64,000 bases of DNA from Polyangiaceae bacterium (GCA_019637265.1 JAHBVY010000011.1:45563-109562), one strand, 5' to 3'. Positions 36,922-46,264 are shown, counted from the first letter of the stretch. Numbers and translations: made by a program. Notes: generated by a model from the letters alone, not told the origin.

Positions 36922-38805
36922 GTGAGCCGTCAGGCATACTGCGGAGTTGGGCTCGGCCTGCGCTGGGACTTCTTGGATGAGGTCATCGAGGGGCCACCGC
37001 TCGAGGTCGCCTTCTGGGAAGTCAGCCCAGAGAACCACATGCGGCGCGGCGGCTACCTGCCTTGGGCGCTCGCCCAGGTGAAGGAGCGCTACCGCCTGGT
37101 GACTCATGGGCTCACCATGAGCCTGGGCGCGTTGGATCCGCCACCTGACGATTACCTCGCGGAGCTGAAGCGCGAGATCGAGCGCATGGGGTCGCCCTGG
37201 CACTCGGATCACCTCTGCCTCAGCACCGCTGGGCCGCGCGTGCTGCATGATTTGTTGCCGCTCCAGCTCCGCCGCGAGGCCGCGCTGCGCGCCGCGGATC
37301 GTATCCGCGCGGCACAAGACCGGCTGGGCGTGCCGATGGCGTTCGAGAACATCAGCTGGTACGCGCACCTCGGCCGCCGTGAGCTGGACGAGGTGGAGTT
37401 CCTCTGCCTGGTTCAGGAGAAGAGCCAGGCGGGCCTGCTGCTCGACGTGAACAACGTCTACGTCAACTCGCAGAACCACGGGTTCGACCCCTACGCGTTC
37501 ATCGCCAGCTTACCGCTCAGCCGCGTGACACAGCTGCACGTCGCCGGGCACACGCGGCAGCCTAGCGGCATGCTGCTCGACACCCACGGCGCGCCCGTGA
37601 TCGATCCGGTGCGCGACCTCCTGCGCTTCACCCTGGAGCGCACCGGCCCCTGTCCGGTGCTCCTGGAGCGCGACAACGAGGTGCCGCCGCTCAGCGAGCT
37701 GCTGGAGGAGGTGGCGTCGCTCAAGAGCCTCTACGACGCGGCGATGGCGACGCACGCCGCGAGCCAGCCCAGCGGGCCGCCAATAGACAATCGCCCTCAT
37801 GATGTCGGCGACCGCGCGCGTGACGAGGCCTTCGAGCGTGCGTTCGCTGAGCTGACTTGTGGCCCCGAGGTGGCGTGGGAGGACCCCGCCGCGCTCGCCG
37901 ACTGGACGAGTCAGGTAGGCTTACCTGAGCCCGATCGCGCGGCCCTGCTCGAGAGCGGCTTCGGCTACCTCGGGGTGTACCGCGACCTGGTGCGCGGCAA
38001 CCTCTACGGCGCCATCGAGCTCGCCATCCCCCGCGCCCTGCGGCGCCTCGGCGACGAGCTGTTCCTGGAGACGTTCGACGCCTGGCTCAGCGAGGTCGGC
38101 CCACGCACCCACTACCTGCGCGACGCCACGCGCGAGCTGCTCGACTTCGCCGAGCCGCGCTGGGCGGGCGACCCGCGCGTCCCGCCCTACCTCCTGGAGC
38201 TGGCGCGCCACGAGGCGCTGCGCATCGAGGTCGGCTCCGAGCTCGCGCGCCCGCGAGACCAAGAGCCGCGGGAGCTGTCGCTCGAGGCGGGCGTGGCCTT
38301 CATCGAGGCCGCGCGGCTGGTGCGCTACCAGCACCGCGTCCACTGCCTCAGCGAAGACGAAGCGGACACGAGCCCGCCAGAGGCCGAGCCCTGCGCGCTG
38401 CTCGTCTACCGCAGCCCGAGCCATGAGGTCCGCTACCTGGAGCTCACGCCGCTGGCCGCGAGCATCCTCGAGCGCCTGCTCGCGGGGGAGCCGCTCGGCG
38501 CCGCCATCCAGCGGAGCTGCCAAGCAGCCGGCGCCCCGCTCACGGAGGAGGTGATCACCGGCGCGGCGCGGGTGCTCGCCGATCTCGCCGAGCGCGGCGC
38601 GCTGCTCGGCCCGCTCGAAACACAGACCGAGGCTACGCAGGCGTGCCCCGAGAACGCGGCATCCACCGAGAGCGCGGCGTCAACCAGGAGCGCAGCGTCA
38701 GCCACGGCCGACCGATCAGGACCCCAAGCTAGCTTGAATGGCCCTGCCTCCGGTACACTCCACGAGGGGACGCGCAGCGTACCGCCCCCGCGAGATTTGC
38801 CATGA
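36922..38805 (+). CDS. DUF692 multinuclear iron oxidase (MNIO) fused to DUF2063 (BufB-BufC type)
   Basis: 627 residues from GTG 36922 (GGATGGAG upstream); GTG 36898 is an alternative. The DUF692 TIM-barrel covers about 5-290: GVGLGLR, the metal-site candidates E33 in EVSPENH, H62 in THGLTM, HSDHL (94-98), E142 in FENIS, LLLDVNNVYVN and HVAGH, then LLERD. The DUF2063 domain covers about 300-560 (RDEAFERAF, GFGYLGVYRDLV, LDFAEPRW). DUF692 enzymes oxidise peptide Cys to thiooxazoles or related groups; DUF2063 partners are thought to present the substrate. They are usually separate genes; here they are fused. The C-terminal 65 residues are a low-complexity Ser/Ala/Thr tail. The stop overlaps the next start (ATGA). 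Confidence 0.9.
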   Translation: MSRQAYCGVGLGLRWDFLDEVIEGPPLEVAFWEVSPENHMRRGGYLPWALAQVKERYRLVTHGLTMSLGALDPPPDDYLAELKREIERMGSPWHSDHLCLSTAGPRVLHDLLPLQLRREAALRAADRIRAAQDRLGVPMAFENISWYAHLGRRELDEVEFLCLVQEKSQAGLLLDVNNVYVNSQNHGFDPYAFIASLPLSRVTQLHVAGHTRQPSGMLLDTHGAPVIDPVRDLLRFTLERTGPCPVLLERDNEVPPLSELLEEVASLKSLYDAAMATHAASQPSGPPIDNRPHDVGDRARDEAFERAFAELTCGPEVAWEDPAALADWTSQVGLPEPDRAALLESGFGYLGVYRDLVRGNLYGAIELAIPRALRRLGDELFLETFDAWLSEVGPRTHYLRDATRELLDFAEPRWAGDPRVPPYLLELARHEALRIEVGSELARPRDQEPRELSLEAGVAFIEAARLVRYQHRVHCLSEDEADTSPPEAEPCALLVYRSPSHEVRYLELTPLAASILERLLAGEPLGAAIQRSCQAAGAPLTEEVITGAARVLADLAERGALLGPLETQTEATQACPENAASTESAASTRSAASATADRSGPQASLNGPASGTLHEGTRSVPPPRDLP

Positions 38806-40910
38806 CTGAACGTGATCCTTTGAACATCACCGGCCAGCTGATCGCCGACAAGTACCAGGTGGAGCAGCTGGTCGGTGAGGGCGGCTTCGCGGTGGTGTAC
38901 CGGGCGATGCACGTCATCTGGAAGAAGCCCGTCGCCATCAAGTTCTTCAATGGGCTCTCCTCGGCGCCGCAAGATCAGCGCGAGAGCCTCACGCAGGACT
39001 TCATCAACGAGGGCGCGCTGCTGACGGAGCTGTCGAGCCAGACCGCGAACATCGTGCAGGCGCGCGACGTGGGCACCTACACCGCGCCCGATGGCGCGTG
39101 GATGCCCTACATGGTGCTCGAGTGGCTCGAGGGGCGCCCGCTCGACGCCATCATGGATGCCGATCGCGCCGCCGGCTTGCCGCCGTGGACGATCCAGCAG
39201 GTGTACCGCGTGCTGGAGCCCGCGGCGACGGCGCTCGACCTGGCGCACAGCCGCGGCATCGCTCATCGCGACATCAAGCCAGCCAACCTGTTCATCTCGG
39301 GGGATCCGCGCAGCGGCGCCGCCGGGGTGAAGGTGCTCGATTTCGGCGTCGCCAAGATGATGAGCGACAACACCCACATGCAAGCGGCGCTCGCGAAAAC
39401 GGGCACCGCCATCACCAGCTTCACGCCGCAGTACGGCGCCCCCGAGCAGTTCTCACGGAGCCATGGCGCCACCGGGCCGTGGACGGACGTCTACGCGCTG
39501 GCGCTGGTCGGCGTCGAGCTGCTCACCGGCAAGGTCGCCCTCGACGGCGGCGACTTCATCCAGCTGGCGTTCAGCTCCGCCAACCCCGAGCGGCGCCCCA
39601 CGCCCCGCACGCTCGGCGCCGAGGTGAGCGACGCGGTCGAGGCGGTGTTCGCGCGAGCGCTCGCCACCGCGCCCTCCGAGCGCTACCCCAGCTGCGGCCA
39701 GTTCATCAGCGCGCTCGCCGTTTCCCTGGGGATCACGGGGCCGGTCAGCATGATGCCGGTGCAGAACGACCTCACCTTCGGCGCCACCGTGATGGCTGGC
39801 CCCACCAGCATCCCCACCCCCGTCAGCTTCCCTGGCAATGTGCAGCCCTCCTACAGCGCCGCGACCACCGCGAGCCCCTCCACGGTCGACCCGGCTGGCG
39901 TCGCGGCTCAGCGTAAAGGTTCTGGTGGCTTACTGTTCGCGGGGATCGGGGGTTTGGCAGTGCTCCTGATTGGCGGTGGCGCTTACTTCGCGCTGAACAA
40001 TGACAAGGGCGGCGCCGGCCCGAGCGCGAGCACGGAGGCCTCGAGCGCGCCGGTGGCGTCCGCCGCCGAGCCGGTGCCCTTCACCTGCCCCGAGGGCACC
40101 GTGAAGATCGAGAAGGGGCAGTTCTTCATGGGGTCCGATCACCCCGACGCGCGCCCCAACCAGAAGCCCGTGCACAACGTGACCTTGAACTCGTACTGCA
40201 TGGACCTCTACCAGGTCACGGTGAAGGACTACAAAGCCTGCTCGGACTCCGGGAAGTGCCGCCGCGCGCCCACCGAGGTGAGCTGGCCGGCGATGACCGA
40301 GAAGCAGAAGCAGACGTACTCGCCGCTCTGCAACATCAACGACCCCGAGGGGCGCGCGGATCACCCCATCAACTGCGTCACCTGGGACATGGCGAACGTC
40401 TACTGCAAGGCGCAGGGCAAGCGTCTCCCCACGGAAGCGGAGTGGGAGTACGCCACGCGCGGCCCGGATGGCCGCGTCTACCCTTGGGGGGACGAAGAGC
40501 CCACGGAGAAGCACTTGAACGCCTGCGGCACGGAGTGCGTGAAGTGGGGCGAAGAGAACGGTGAGGAGCTCTCCGCGCTGTACGAGGCGGACGATGGCTA
40601 CCCCACCACCTCACCGGTCGGTAAGTTCCCGGCGGGGCGCTCTCGCTTCGGCCCTTACGACGTGGTGGGCAACGTGTGGGAGTGGGTGGCTGACTATGAG
40701 GGCACCTACACCCCCGACGCGCGGGTCGATCCGCGCGGCCCGGAGGTCGGAGAGAAGCGCGTGCTGCGCGGCGGCGCCTTCAACGGCGGCTTCCGCGAGT
40801 GGCTGTGGCCGTCGTATCGGTACGCTTCCCTGCCTAAAACCCAGTCTTATGGCCACGGGTTCCGCTGCGCGATGGACTTCGAGGGCGACGACGACGCGGC
40901 GCCGCAGTGA
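38802..40910 (+). CDS. Membrane Ser/Thr protein kinase fused to an FGE-sulfatase (SUMF1-like) domain
   Basis: 702 residues. The kinase domain covers about 18-300: glycine loop VGEGGFAVVY, K47 in VAIKF, HRDIKPAN (H155 on), DFGVAK, and the APEQF motif. A transmembrane helix (about 377-398, GLLFAGIGGLAVLLIGGG) is partly encoded by a dispersed-element-like sequence. The outer part (about 425-700) is an FGE-sulfatase fold: VKIEKGQFFMGSD, RLPTEAEWEYA, GNVWEWVADY, VLRGGAFN, GFRCAM. The two copper-binding Cys of true FGE (YCYRYRC) are absent (SYRYASLP), so it is probably a sensor or binding module. Translation is coupled to the MNIO-DUF2063 gene (ATGA), an unusual pairing. Confidence 0.92.
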   Translation: MTERDPLNITGQLIADKYQVEQLVGEGGFAVVYRAMHVIWKKPVAIKFFNGLSSAPQDQRESLTQDFINEGALLTELSSQTANIVQARDVGTYTAPDGAWMPYMVLEWLEGRPLDAIMDADRAAGLPPWTIQQVYRVLEPAATALDLAHSRGIAHRDIKPANLFISGDPRSGAAGVKVLDFGVAKMMSDNTHMQAALAKTGTAITSFTPQYGAPEQFSRSHGATGPWTDVYALALVGVELLTGKVALDGGDFIQLAFSSANPERRPTPRTLGAEVSDAVEAVFARALATAPSERYPSCGQFISALAVSLGITGPVSMMPVQNDLTFGATVMAGPTSIPTPVSFPGNVQPSYSAATTASPSTVDPAGVAAQRKGSGGLLFAGIGGLAVLLIGGGAYFALNNDKGGAGPSASTEASSAPVASAAEPVPFTCPEGTVKIEKGQFFMGSDHPDARPNQKPVHNVTLNSYCMDLYQVTVKDYKACSDSGKCRRAPTEVSWPAMTEKQKQTYSPLCNINDPEGRADHPINCVTWDMANVYCKAQGKRLPTEAEWEYATRGPDGRVYPWGDEEPTEKHLNACGTECVKWGEENGEELSALYEADDGYPTTSPVGKFPAGRSRFGPYDVVGNVWEWVADYEGTYTPDARVDPRGPEVGEKRVLRGGAFNGGFREWLWPSYRYASLPKTQSYGHGFRCAMDFEGDDDAAPQ

Positions 40911-40958
40911 GCTTCGTCAGCCCTGCTTTTAATCGTGGGCCTGATAGGCTAGCGCGGC

Positions 40959-42905
40959 ATGGCTTCGAGCGGACCCAAGCCACCCGGGCGGCCCCCGCTC
41001 GCGCCCTTCCTCCTGAAGTCTCGGCTGCCTGACGACGCGGGCCGCTACTCGGAGACGCCCGCACAAGCTCCAGTCAGCATCCCTGATGAAGTGCCGCCAG
41101 GCGAGCGGCGCCGTGAGGTGTCGCGCGAAGCGGCTCGCGACGGGGCGCGCCGTGAGAACGACGCACGCGCGAAGCCAGAGCGGAGCACCGAGCCGCGGGG
41201 CGCTGAAGCGCGCGGCGCCGAGCCGAGCGGCCCGAGATCCATCCGCCGCGAGGCGCTGAGCGGGGGCCTGAGCCTGTTCGAGCTCGGGAGCTTGCTCGAA
41301 GCGGGGAGCACGCGGGAGGTGCTGAGCGCGATCGGCGACGATCGAAGCCCCGCGCGCTGGCTCATGCGCTGCCGCGCGCTGCTCGCCCAGGGCCAAGCCC
41401 GCGAGGCGCTGGCCGAGCTCGCGGAGCTGGCGGCGCTCCCGGAGCTGCCGCCCGAGCTGCTCGCCAGCGTGGCGCGCCTCGAGCTCGGCCAAGGTGAGAT
41501 CGAGCGCGCGCTGAGCCACGCGCGGCGCGCCGTGGAGGCCGACGGAGGCAGCACCGCGAGCTACCTCGCGCTCGCCTCGGCGGCGCTGCGCGCCGAGCGA
41601 CGTGGCGCGACCCCCAGCCTGCTCCCGCTGGCCGAGCAGGCCCTCGCAGCGCTCGGACCCACCCCGGAGAGCCCGAGCCTCACGCTGGCGCTGCGCGCCG
41701 ACCTGCTGGCGCTCCAAGGCGAGCCCCGGCGGGCGCTGGGCGCCGCTCAGCGAGCGCTGGGCCTCGACCCCAGCTCGGTGGACGCCCTCGCGGCGCTGGC
41801 GCGCGCCGCCGCGGCGCTGGGGCGCAGCGAAGACGCCGCGCTCGCCTGGCAGCGCCTGGCCGATCGCGATCCTGGGGAGGCCGCGGCGCTGCGCCCCGTG
41901 CTGGATCGAGCGGGCATTTCACCTGACGTTTTACCTCAGGAGCCAGCCTGGTCGCCGCTGCTCGACGACGCCGAGATCCTGATCGCCGCTCATGACCCGG
42001 AGGGGCTGGCGGCGCTCGAGCTCATGAGCCGCCGGCAGCTCGAGCGGCTCACCGTCGGCGCCCCACCGAACCTCCAGCTGCTCGCCAGCCTGTGCGCGAC
42101 TCACCTCACCTCCGCGCCCCTGTTCCGCGACTTCGCCCCTTACGACCTCTCCCTCGCGTCCATCGCGCGGGTCGATGCAGCGCTGCTCGCGAGCTACGGT
42201 GCAGGCCCGCGCCCCGCGCTGCCGAGCGACTCCTCGGCGCTCACCCTGATGCTCGGCAGCTACGTCGGTGAGGCGCTCCGCCAAGCGCACCGCGGGCGAT
42301 GGGATGGTGATCTGACGAGTGGCCTGGGCGCCCGCGTGATCGCGCAGGGCGGCACCTGGGAGCCGATGCGGCTGGTCGACGCGCGCCTCACCAGCGGGGC
42401 GAGCCACGGCCTGATGCGCGCGATCGCCTCCACCCTCCCCCACCCCACGAGCGCCACCTGGCAGCACCGGCTACCGCTCGCGGTGTCGCCGCCCACGCCG
42501 TGGCCTGGCGCGTGGCCGCTCGCCAGCCAAGTGCCGCTCATCGCTCGCTCGCTCCGCACCTCGCCCATCGCGGCGCTGCTCGGCCAGCTGGGGCTGCCGC
42601 TCCGGAACCGAATCAGCGATCTGGGCGCGCTCGACCGCTACCTCGAGGTGATCGCGCCGGCTACCGTCAGCGCCTCGCACGATCCCAACCCGCGCGCGGC
42701 TGGCTGGGTCGGCTGCTACGTGGGGGAGCTGGTGCGCGCCGAGCTCGGCGGGCATTGGTTCGACAGCCCCGATCCTGGCGCCGAGGGCCTCAAGCTCGAG
42801 CTCCACACCGGGCGCGTGACGGCGCCGCTCCAAGTGCTCACCGCGCGCCTCACCAGCGATCGGCGCTTCAGCTTGTTCGAGTGGTATCAGACGCTCAGGT
42901 TGTGA
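40959..42905 (+). CDS. TPR-like protein with duplicated C-terminal module
   Basis: 648 residues, no signal peptide. A basic, Pro-rich, disordered N-terminus (1-100) precedes Ala/Leu helical repeats of TPR type (about 105-330: LAELAELAALPELPPELLASVARLELGQGEIERAL, ALGLDPSSVDALAALARAAAALG). The C-terminal third carries two related modules, each with a G-x-YVGE-x3-A pattern and an LTARLTS/VDARLTS ending (about 425-480 and 580-640). I do not recognise this module. It follows the kinase-FGE gene by 48 bases on the same strand, so it may be the last gene of the MNIO operon. Confidence 0.72.
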   Translation: MASSGPKPPGRPPLAPFLLKSRLPDDAGRYSETPAQAPVSIPDEVPPGERRREVSREAARDGARRENDARAKPERSTEPRGAEARGAEPSGPRSIRREALSGGLSLFELGSLLEAGSTREVLSAIGDDRSPARWLMRCRALLAQGQAREALAELAELAALPELPPELLASVARLELGQGEIERALSHARRAVEADGGSTASYLALASAALRAERRGATPSLLPLAEQALAALGPTPESPSLTLALRADLLALQGEPRRALGAAQRALGLDPSSVDALAALARAAAALGRSEDAALAWQRLADRDPGEAAALRPVLDRAGISPDVLPQEPAWSPLLDDAEILIAAHDPEGLAALELMSRRQLERLTVGAPPNLQLLASLCATHLTSAPLFRDFAPYDLSLASIARVDAALLASYGAGPRPALPSDSSALTLMLGSYVGEALRQAHRGRWDGDLTSGLGARVIAQGGTWEPMRLVDARLTSGASHGLMRAIASTLPHPTSATWQHRLPLAVSPPTPWPGAWPLASQVPLIARSLRTSPIAALLGQLGLPLRNRISDLGALDRYLEVIAPATVSASHDPNPRAAGWVGCYVGELVRAELGGHWFDSPDPGAEGLKLELHTGRVTAPLQVLTARLTSDRRFSLFEWYQTLRL

Positions 42906-42977
42906 GCGTCTGTGGCCTGTTCATGACGGGGCTCCTACGGGCGCGGAGAGTCAGTCTAACTGACCAGAGTGCAGGCT

Positions 42978-44804
42978 CTACGGGTGGATGTGCACCAGGG
43001 TGCCGCCGCCCGTCGCCATGGCGCCGTGCCAGCGCTGGGGCACCGGCGGATCGGTGAACTGGAACAGCCAGCGCGCGTCCTCCGGCGCGAGGTTGATGCA
43101 GCCGTGGCTGCGCGGCCGCCCGAAGCCGTCGTGCCAGTACGCCGCGTGGAACGCGTAGCCCTGGTTGAAATACTGGACGTAGGGCACGTCCTTCAAATCG
43201 AACTCATCGCCGGGCTCATCACCGCTCATCTTGGCGGTGACGTGCTTGGTGTGGATGAGGAACTGCCCCTGCACCGTGGAGCGCGTCTTCTCAGGGTCCC
43301 CCAGGCCATCGGCGCCCGTCGACACCAGGGTGGCGAACACGGGCCTCGTGCCGACGTAGGCCACCAGGGTTTGTTTCAGAATAGAAACATCAATCCAGGT
43401 GCGCCCCTCCTTGGCCCAGCCCGGCACCTTCTTCATGGGCGTGATGTGGGTGAGCGCGGTGTCGCGCAGCCAGTAGCCCTCGAGCGTCTTCAGGTAGCGC
43501 GCGGAGCCTATGCCGATCGCCTCCCCGGTGAGCTCCACCGCCTCACGGTGACGTAGGAGGCGCACCTCCTTCAGGCCCTCGCGAGGCGAGCCCGAGTAGA
43601 GCGCCGCGGCGCTGCTGCGGTTGAAGGCGACGTGACCTTCGCCGGTGATGGGGATCCCACGAAACTCCGTCTTCGGGACGGGGCGCAGCCGATCCAGGGG
43701 CAACACGGAGAGCTCGGTGGTGAGCCCAAACGGGCGCCCTTCGTGCTCGAACAAAGACAGGAAGGCGAACCCACTCCTGCCCAAGGCGCGGCCGCTGTAC
43801 ACGGTGGACGCAGCGCGCGGCGCGCCGCTCAGGTTGGGTGACTGCGCGCCACCCTGAAGGAAGCTCGGCGGCGCTGCTTCGAGCAGGAACCCGGGCGCAC
43901 CCCCGCGACGCCCATCGGGCTCGACGCGCGCCTGCTCACGCTTGCTGGGGAGCTTGGTGTAGAGCGGCGGCGGTGGGTACTTGGCGAGCCCATAGGCGTA
44001 AGGCAGCCCCGAGGAGCGATCCGGGCGCACCCGCGCGGCGACGGCGACGGGGTGGGTGAGATCGGTGGTGGCGGTGTTGCCGGCGCACACGAAGCCCTGC
44101 GGCTCCACCTGGTACCAGCCTCCCTTACAATCCTTGCTCGTGAGGTGAGGCTCGGGGCTGCGGCGCAGGCGGGCGCCGGCCCGCAGGTACCCGATTTTCC
44201 GCGCGCGCCAGCTCGGGCGCTCGAAGACGAAGGTCTCGTAGCGCAGCGCGACCAGGGCATGCTCCGGGTCGGGCTCGACGTCTTGCGTGGGGGCGCCGGT
44301 CAGCGCCGGCTCGGGCGTCCCAACCCCCAAAACCCCTGTCCCTGCGCGCTCCGAGAGCCGCACCAGCTGAGTGTTTGGCTCTGCTGGCTCCTTCGCCGCT
44401 TCGGGGGCGTCCTCGAGCAGGGCGTCACCCGTCAGGTTAGCTGCTGAGCTTCCCTTATCTGTCAGTTTATCTGATGAATTGCTCGGATCGTCGGCGGCGG
44501 CGCTGTCAGTCAGGCCATCTGCCAGGTAGTCGAGGGGCTCGTCCGCGGTCGATTCAGCTTCGGCTCCCTCGTCAGCCTGAGCAGCTGCTCCTGCCCCCGC
44601 AGCGACCTCCGCTTCTACCCCGAGGTTTTTGGGGGGGGTTTGGCGTGGCGCCTCGGTGCCGGGCGCGGCTGCGCCCTCACCGCCCACGTCGCTGGGCGGG
44701 AGCGCCGCCTCCACTTCGGCGCGCGGCTCCGGGCTGAGCCCTGAGCAATTCAGGGTGAACGCCACCAAGGCGGTCAAAAACCCAAGCGCGCGCCGCTCCG
44801 ACAT
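42978..44804 (-). CDS. L,D-transpeptidase (YkuD family) with long exported N-terminal part
   Basis: 608 residues. An N-terminal signal peptide or lipobox-like stretch (ALVAFTLNC, with the unusual Asn at -1) is followed by about 140 acidic, disordered residues, an SH3-like segment (FERPSWRARKIGYLRAGARLRR) and the C-terminal YkuD domain (about 440-600). The catalytic HDGFGRPRSHGCINL motif has Cys at about residue 569. Such enzymes form 3-3 peptidoglycan cross-links or attach proteins to the wall. Two dispersed G-rich elements are read as coding sequence here: 44318-44340 (GVLGVGTPEP) and 44621-44650 (RQTPPKNLGV). Confidence 0.88.
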   Translation of the reverse strand: MSERRALGFLTALVAFTLNCSGLSPEPRAEVEAALPPSDVGGEGAAAPGTEAPRQTPPKNLGVEAEVAAGAGAAAQADEGAEAESTADEPLDYLADGLTDSAAADDPSNSSDKLTDKGSSAANLTGDALLEDAPEAAKEPAEPNTQLVRLSERAGTGVLGVGTPEPALTGAPTQDVEPDPEHALVALRYETFVFERPSWRARKIGYLRAGARLRRSPEPHLTSKDCKGGWYQVEPQGFVCAGNTATTDLTHPVAVAARVRPDRSSGLPYAYGLAKYPPPPLYTKLPSKREQARVEPDGRRGGAPGFLLEAAPPSFLQGGAQSPNLSGAPRAASTVYSGRALGRSGFAFLSLFEHEGRPFGLTTELSVLPLDRLRPVPKTEFRGIPITGEGHVAFNRSSAAALYSGSPREGLKEVRLLRHREAVELTGEAIGIGSARYLKTLEGYWLRDTALTHITPMKKVPGWAKEGRTWIDVSILKQTLVAYVGTRPVFATLVSTGADGLGDPEKTRSTVQGQFLIHTKHVTAKMSGDEPGDEFDLKDVPYVQYFNQGYAFHAAYWHDGFGRPRSHGCINLAPEDARWLFQFTDPPVPQRWHGAMATGGGTLVHIHP

Positions 44805-44964
44805 GCTCGCCGCCTAACGGAGCGCGCGCGAGTTGGCCCAGTTTCCGCGGGCTTCAGTAAGCGCGCTCCCATGAGCACTTCGATAAGCAGCGCCTGCTGC
44901 CTATGGTAAACGTGGCGCCCGCGCTTCGAGCATCCATGAGCGCGGCACCGCCTCGAGAGATCCC

Positions 44965-46143
44965 ATGACCGACCCCATGAGCCTGGACGCCCTGTCTGCC
45001 CTCGACCTGCACCTCACGGATGAGGAGCGCATGATCCGCGCCTCGGTGCGGCGCCTGGTGCGCGAGCGCTACCTCCCCCAAGCGGCGGCGTTGTTCGAGG
45101 AGGAGCGCTTCCCCAAGGAGCTGATCCCGGAGCTGGCCGAGATGGGCCTGCTCGGCGCCAGCATCAAGGGCTACGGCTGCGCCGGGATGAGCGCGGTGGA
45201 GTACGGGCTCATCTTGCAGGAGCTCGAGTACGGCGACAGCGGGCTCCGGAGCTTCGTCAGCGTGCAGGGTAGCCTGGCGATGCACGCCATCGCCGCCTAC
45301 GGCGACGAGGAGCAGAAGCAGCGTTTCCTCCCGGAAATGGCCGCGGGGCGGCTGATCGGCTGCTTCGGGCTCACCGAGCCGGACAGCGGCTCGGATCCGG
45401 GCTCGATGCAGACCCGCGCGCGGCCAGATGGTGACGACTACGTGCTCACCGGCACCAAGATGTGGATCACCAACTCGCCCTTCGCGGACGTGGCGGTGGT
45501 GTGGGCCAAGGTGGGGGACGGCGACGCGCGGAGCATCCGTGGCTTCATCGTGGAGCGCGGGATGGCGGGCTTCGAGACGCCGACTATCCATGGGAAAATG
45601 AGCCTGCGCGCCAGCACCACCGGGGAGATCGTGCTGGATGAGTGCCGCGTGCCCGCGCGCAACATGCTGCCCGGCAAGCAGGGCCTCGGGGGTCCGCTCG
45701 GCTGCCTGAGCCAGGCGCGCTTCGGCATCGCCTGGGGAGCGCTCGGCGCCGCGAAGGCCTGCTTCGAGTCCACCGTGAGCTACACCCGTGAGCGCACCCA
45801 GTTCGGCGTGCCGATCGCGAAGAAGCAGCTGGTGCAGGCGACGCTCGCCGACCTCGCGAGCGAGATCGTGAAGGGCGACATCTTGGCGCTCCACTACGGG
45901 CGCATGAAGGACCAAGGCAGCCTGAGCCCGGTGCAGGTGAGCCTCGCCAAGCGCAACAACGTGGGCGTGGCGCTGGACGTCGCGCGGCGCTGCCGCGGCC
46001 TGCTCGGCGGCAACGGGATCTTACTGGAGTACCCCGCCATCCGTCACATGCTGAACCTGGAGAGCGTGTACACCTACGAGGGCACCCACGAGGTGCACAC
46101 CCTGGTGCTAGGGAAGGCGCTCACGGGGGAAGACGCGTTTTAG
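44965..46143 (+). CDS. gcdH: Glutaryl-CoA dehydrogenase
   Basis: 392 residues, the usual length of the family. It oxidises and decarboxylates glutaryl-CoA to crotonyl-CoA in lysine, tryptophan and benzoate breakdown. Acyl-CoA dehydrogenase motifs are GCFGLTEPDSGSDPGSM, KMWITNSPFADV and GGNGILLEYP. The C-terminal YEGTHEVHTLVLGKALTG holds the catalytic Glu and is nearly diagnostic for GcdH within the superfamily. The Arg needed for the substrate carboxylate lies in the FAD/substrate region but I could not place it with certainty. No ETF genes are adjacent. Confidence 0.9.
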   Translation: MTDPMSLDALSALDLHLTDEERMIRASVRRLVRERYLPQAAALFEEERFPKELIPELAEMGLLGASIKGYGCAGMSAVEYGLILQELEYGDSGLRSFVSVQGSLAMHAIAAYGDEEQKQRFLPEMAAGRLIGCFGLTEPDSGSDPGSMQTRARPDGDDYVLTGTKMWITNSPFADVAVVWAKVGDGDARSIRGFIVERGMAGFETPTIHGKMSLRASTTGEIVLDECRVPARNMLPGKQGLGGPLGCLSQARFGIAWGALGAAKACFESTVSYTRERTQFGVPIAKKQLVQATLADLASEIVKGDILALHYGRMKDQGSLSPVQVSLAKRNNVGVALDVARRCRGLLGGNGILLEYPAIRHMLNLESVYTYEGTHEVHTLVLGKALTGEDAF

Positions 46144-46159
46144 CGCGCGGTGAGTAATA

Positions 46160-46264
46160 CAGCGCCAAGCTGACTAGCGCTGGCGCGCGGCGCACAATAC
46201 CGGCGCTAAGCTGACTAGTGCCATCGTGGCCGCACGTCATACGGCGCCAAGCTGACTAGCGCCG
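46160..46264. repeat. Three hairpin repeats at an exact 41 bp period
   Basis: Units at 46160-46182, 46201-46223 and 46242-46264 share the loop AAGCTGACTAG flanked by pairing arms. The arms differ but still pair: CAGCGC/GCGCTG in copy 1, GGCGC/GTGCC (one G-U) in copy 2, CGGCGC/GCGCCG in copy 3. The array lies between the convergent gcdH and rluA-rlmI genes, and copy 3 includes the stop codon of the latter. It may act as a bidirectional terminator or RNA-stabilising structure. Confidence 0.85.

Noticed and set aside
38802..40910. Formylglycine-generating enzyme activity in the kinase fusion
   Set aside because: The two active-site Cys that bind copper in FGE are absent, so only the fold is claimed.
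42951..42965. Palindromes of the type GTCAG-N5-CTGAC (also near 2059 and 54776)
   Set aside because: Only a few sites, with variable centres and no consistent position relative to genes; they may follow from the general excess of CTGAC in the window.
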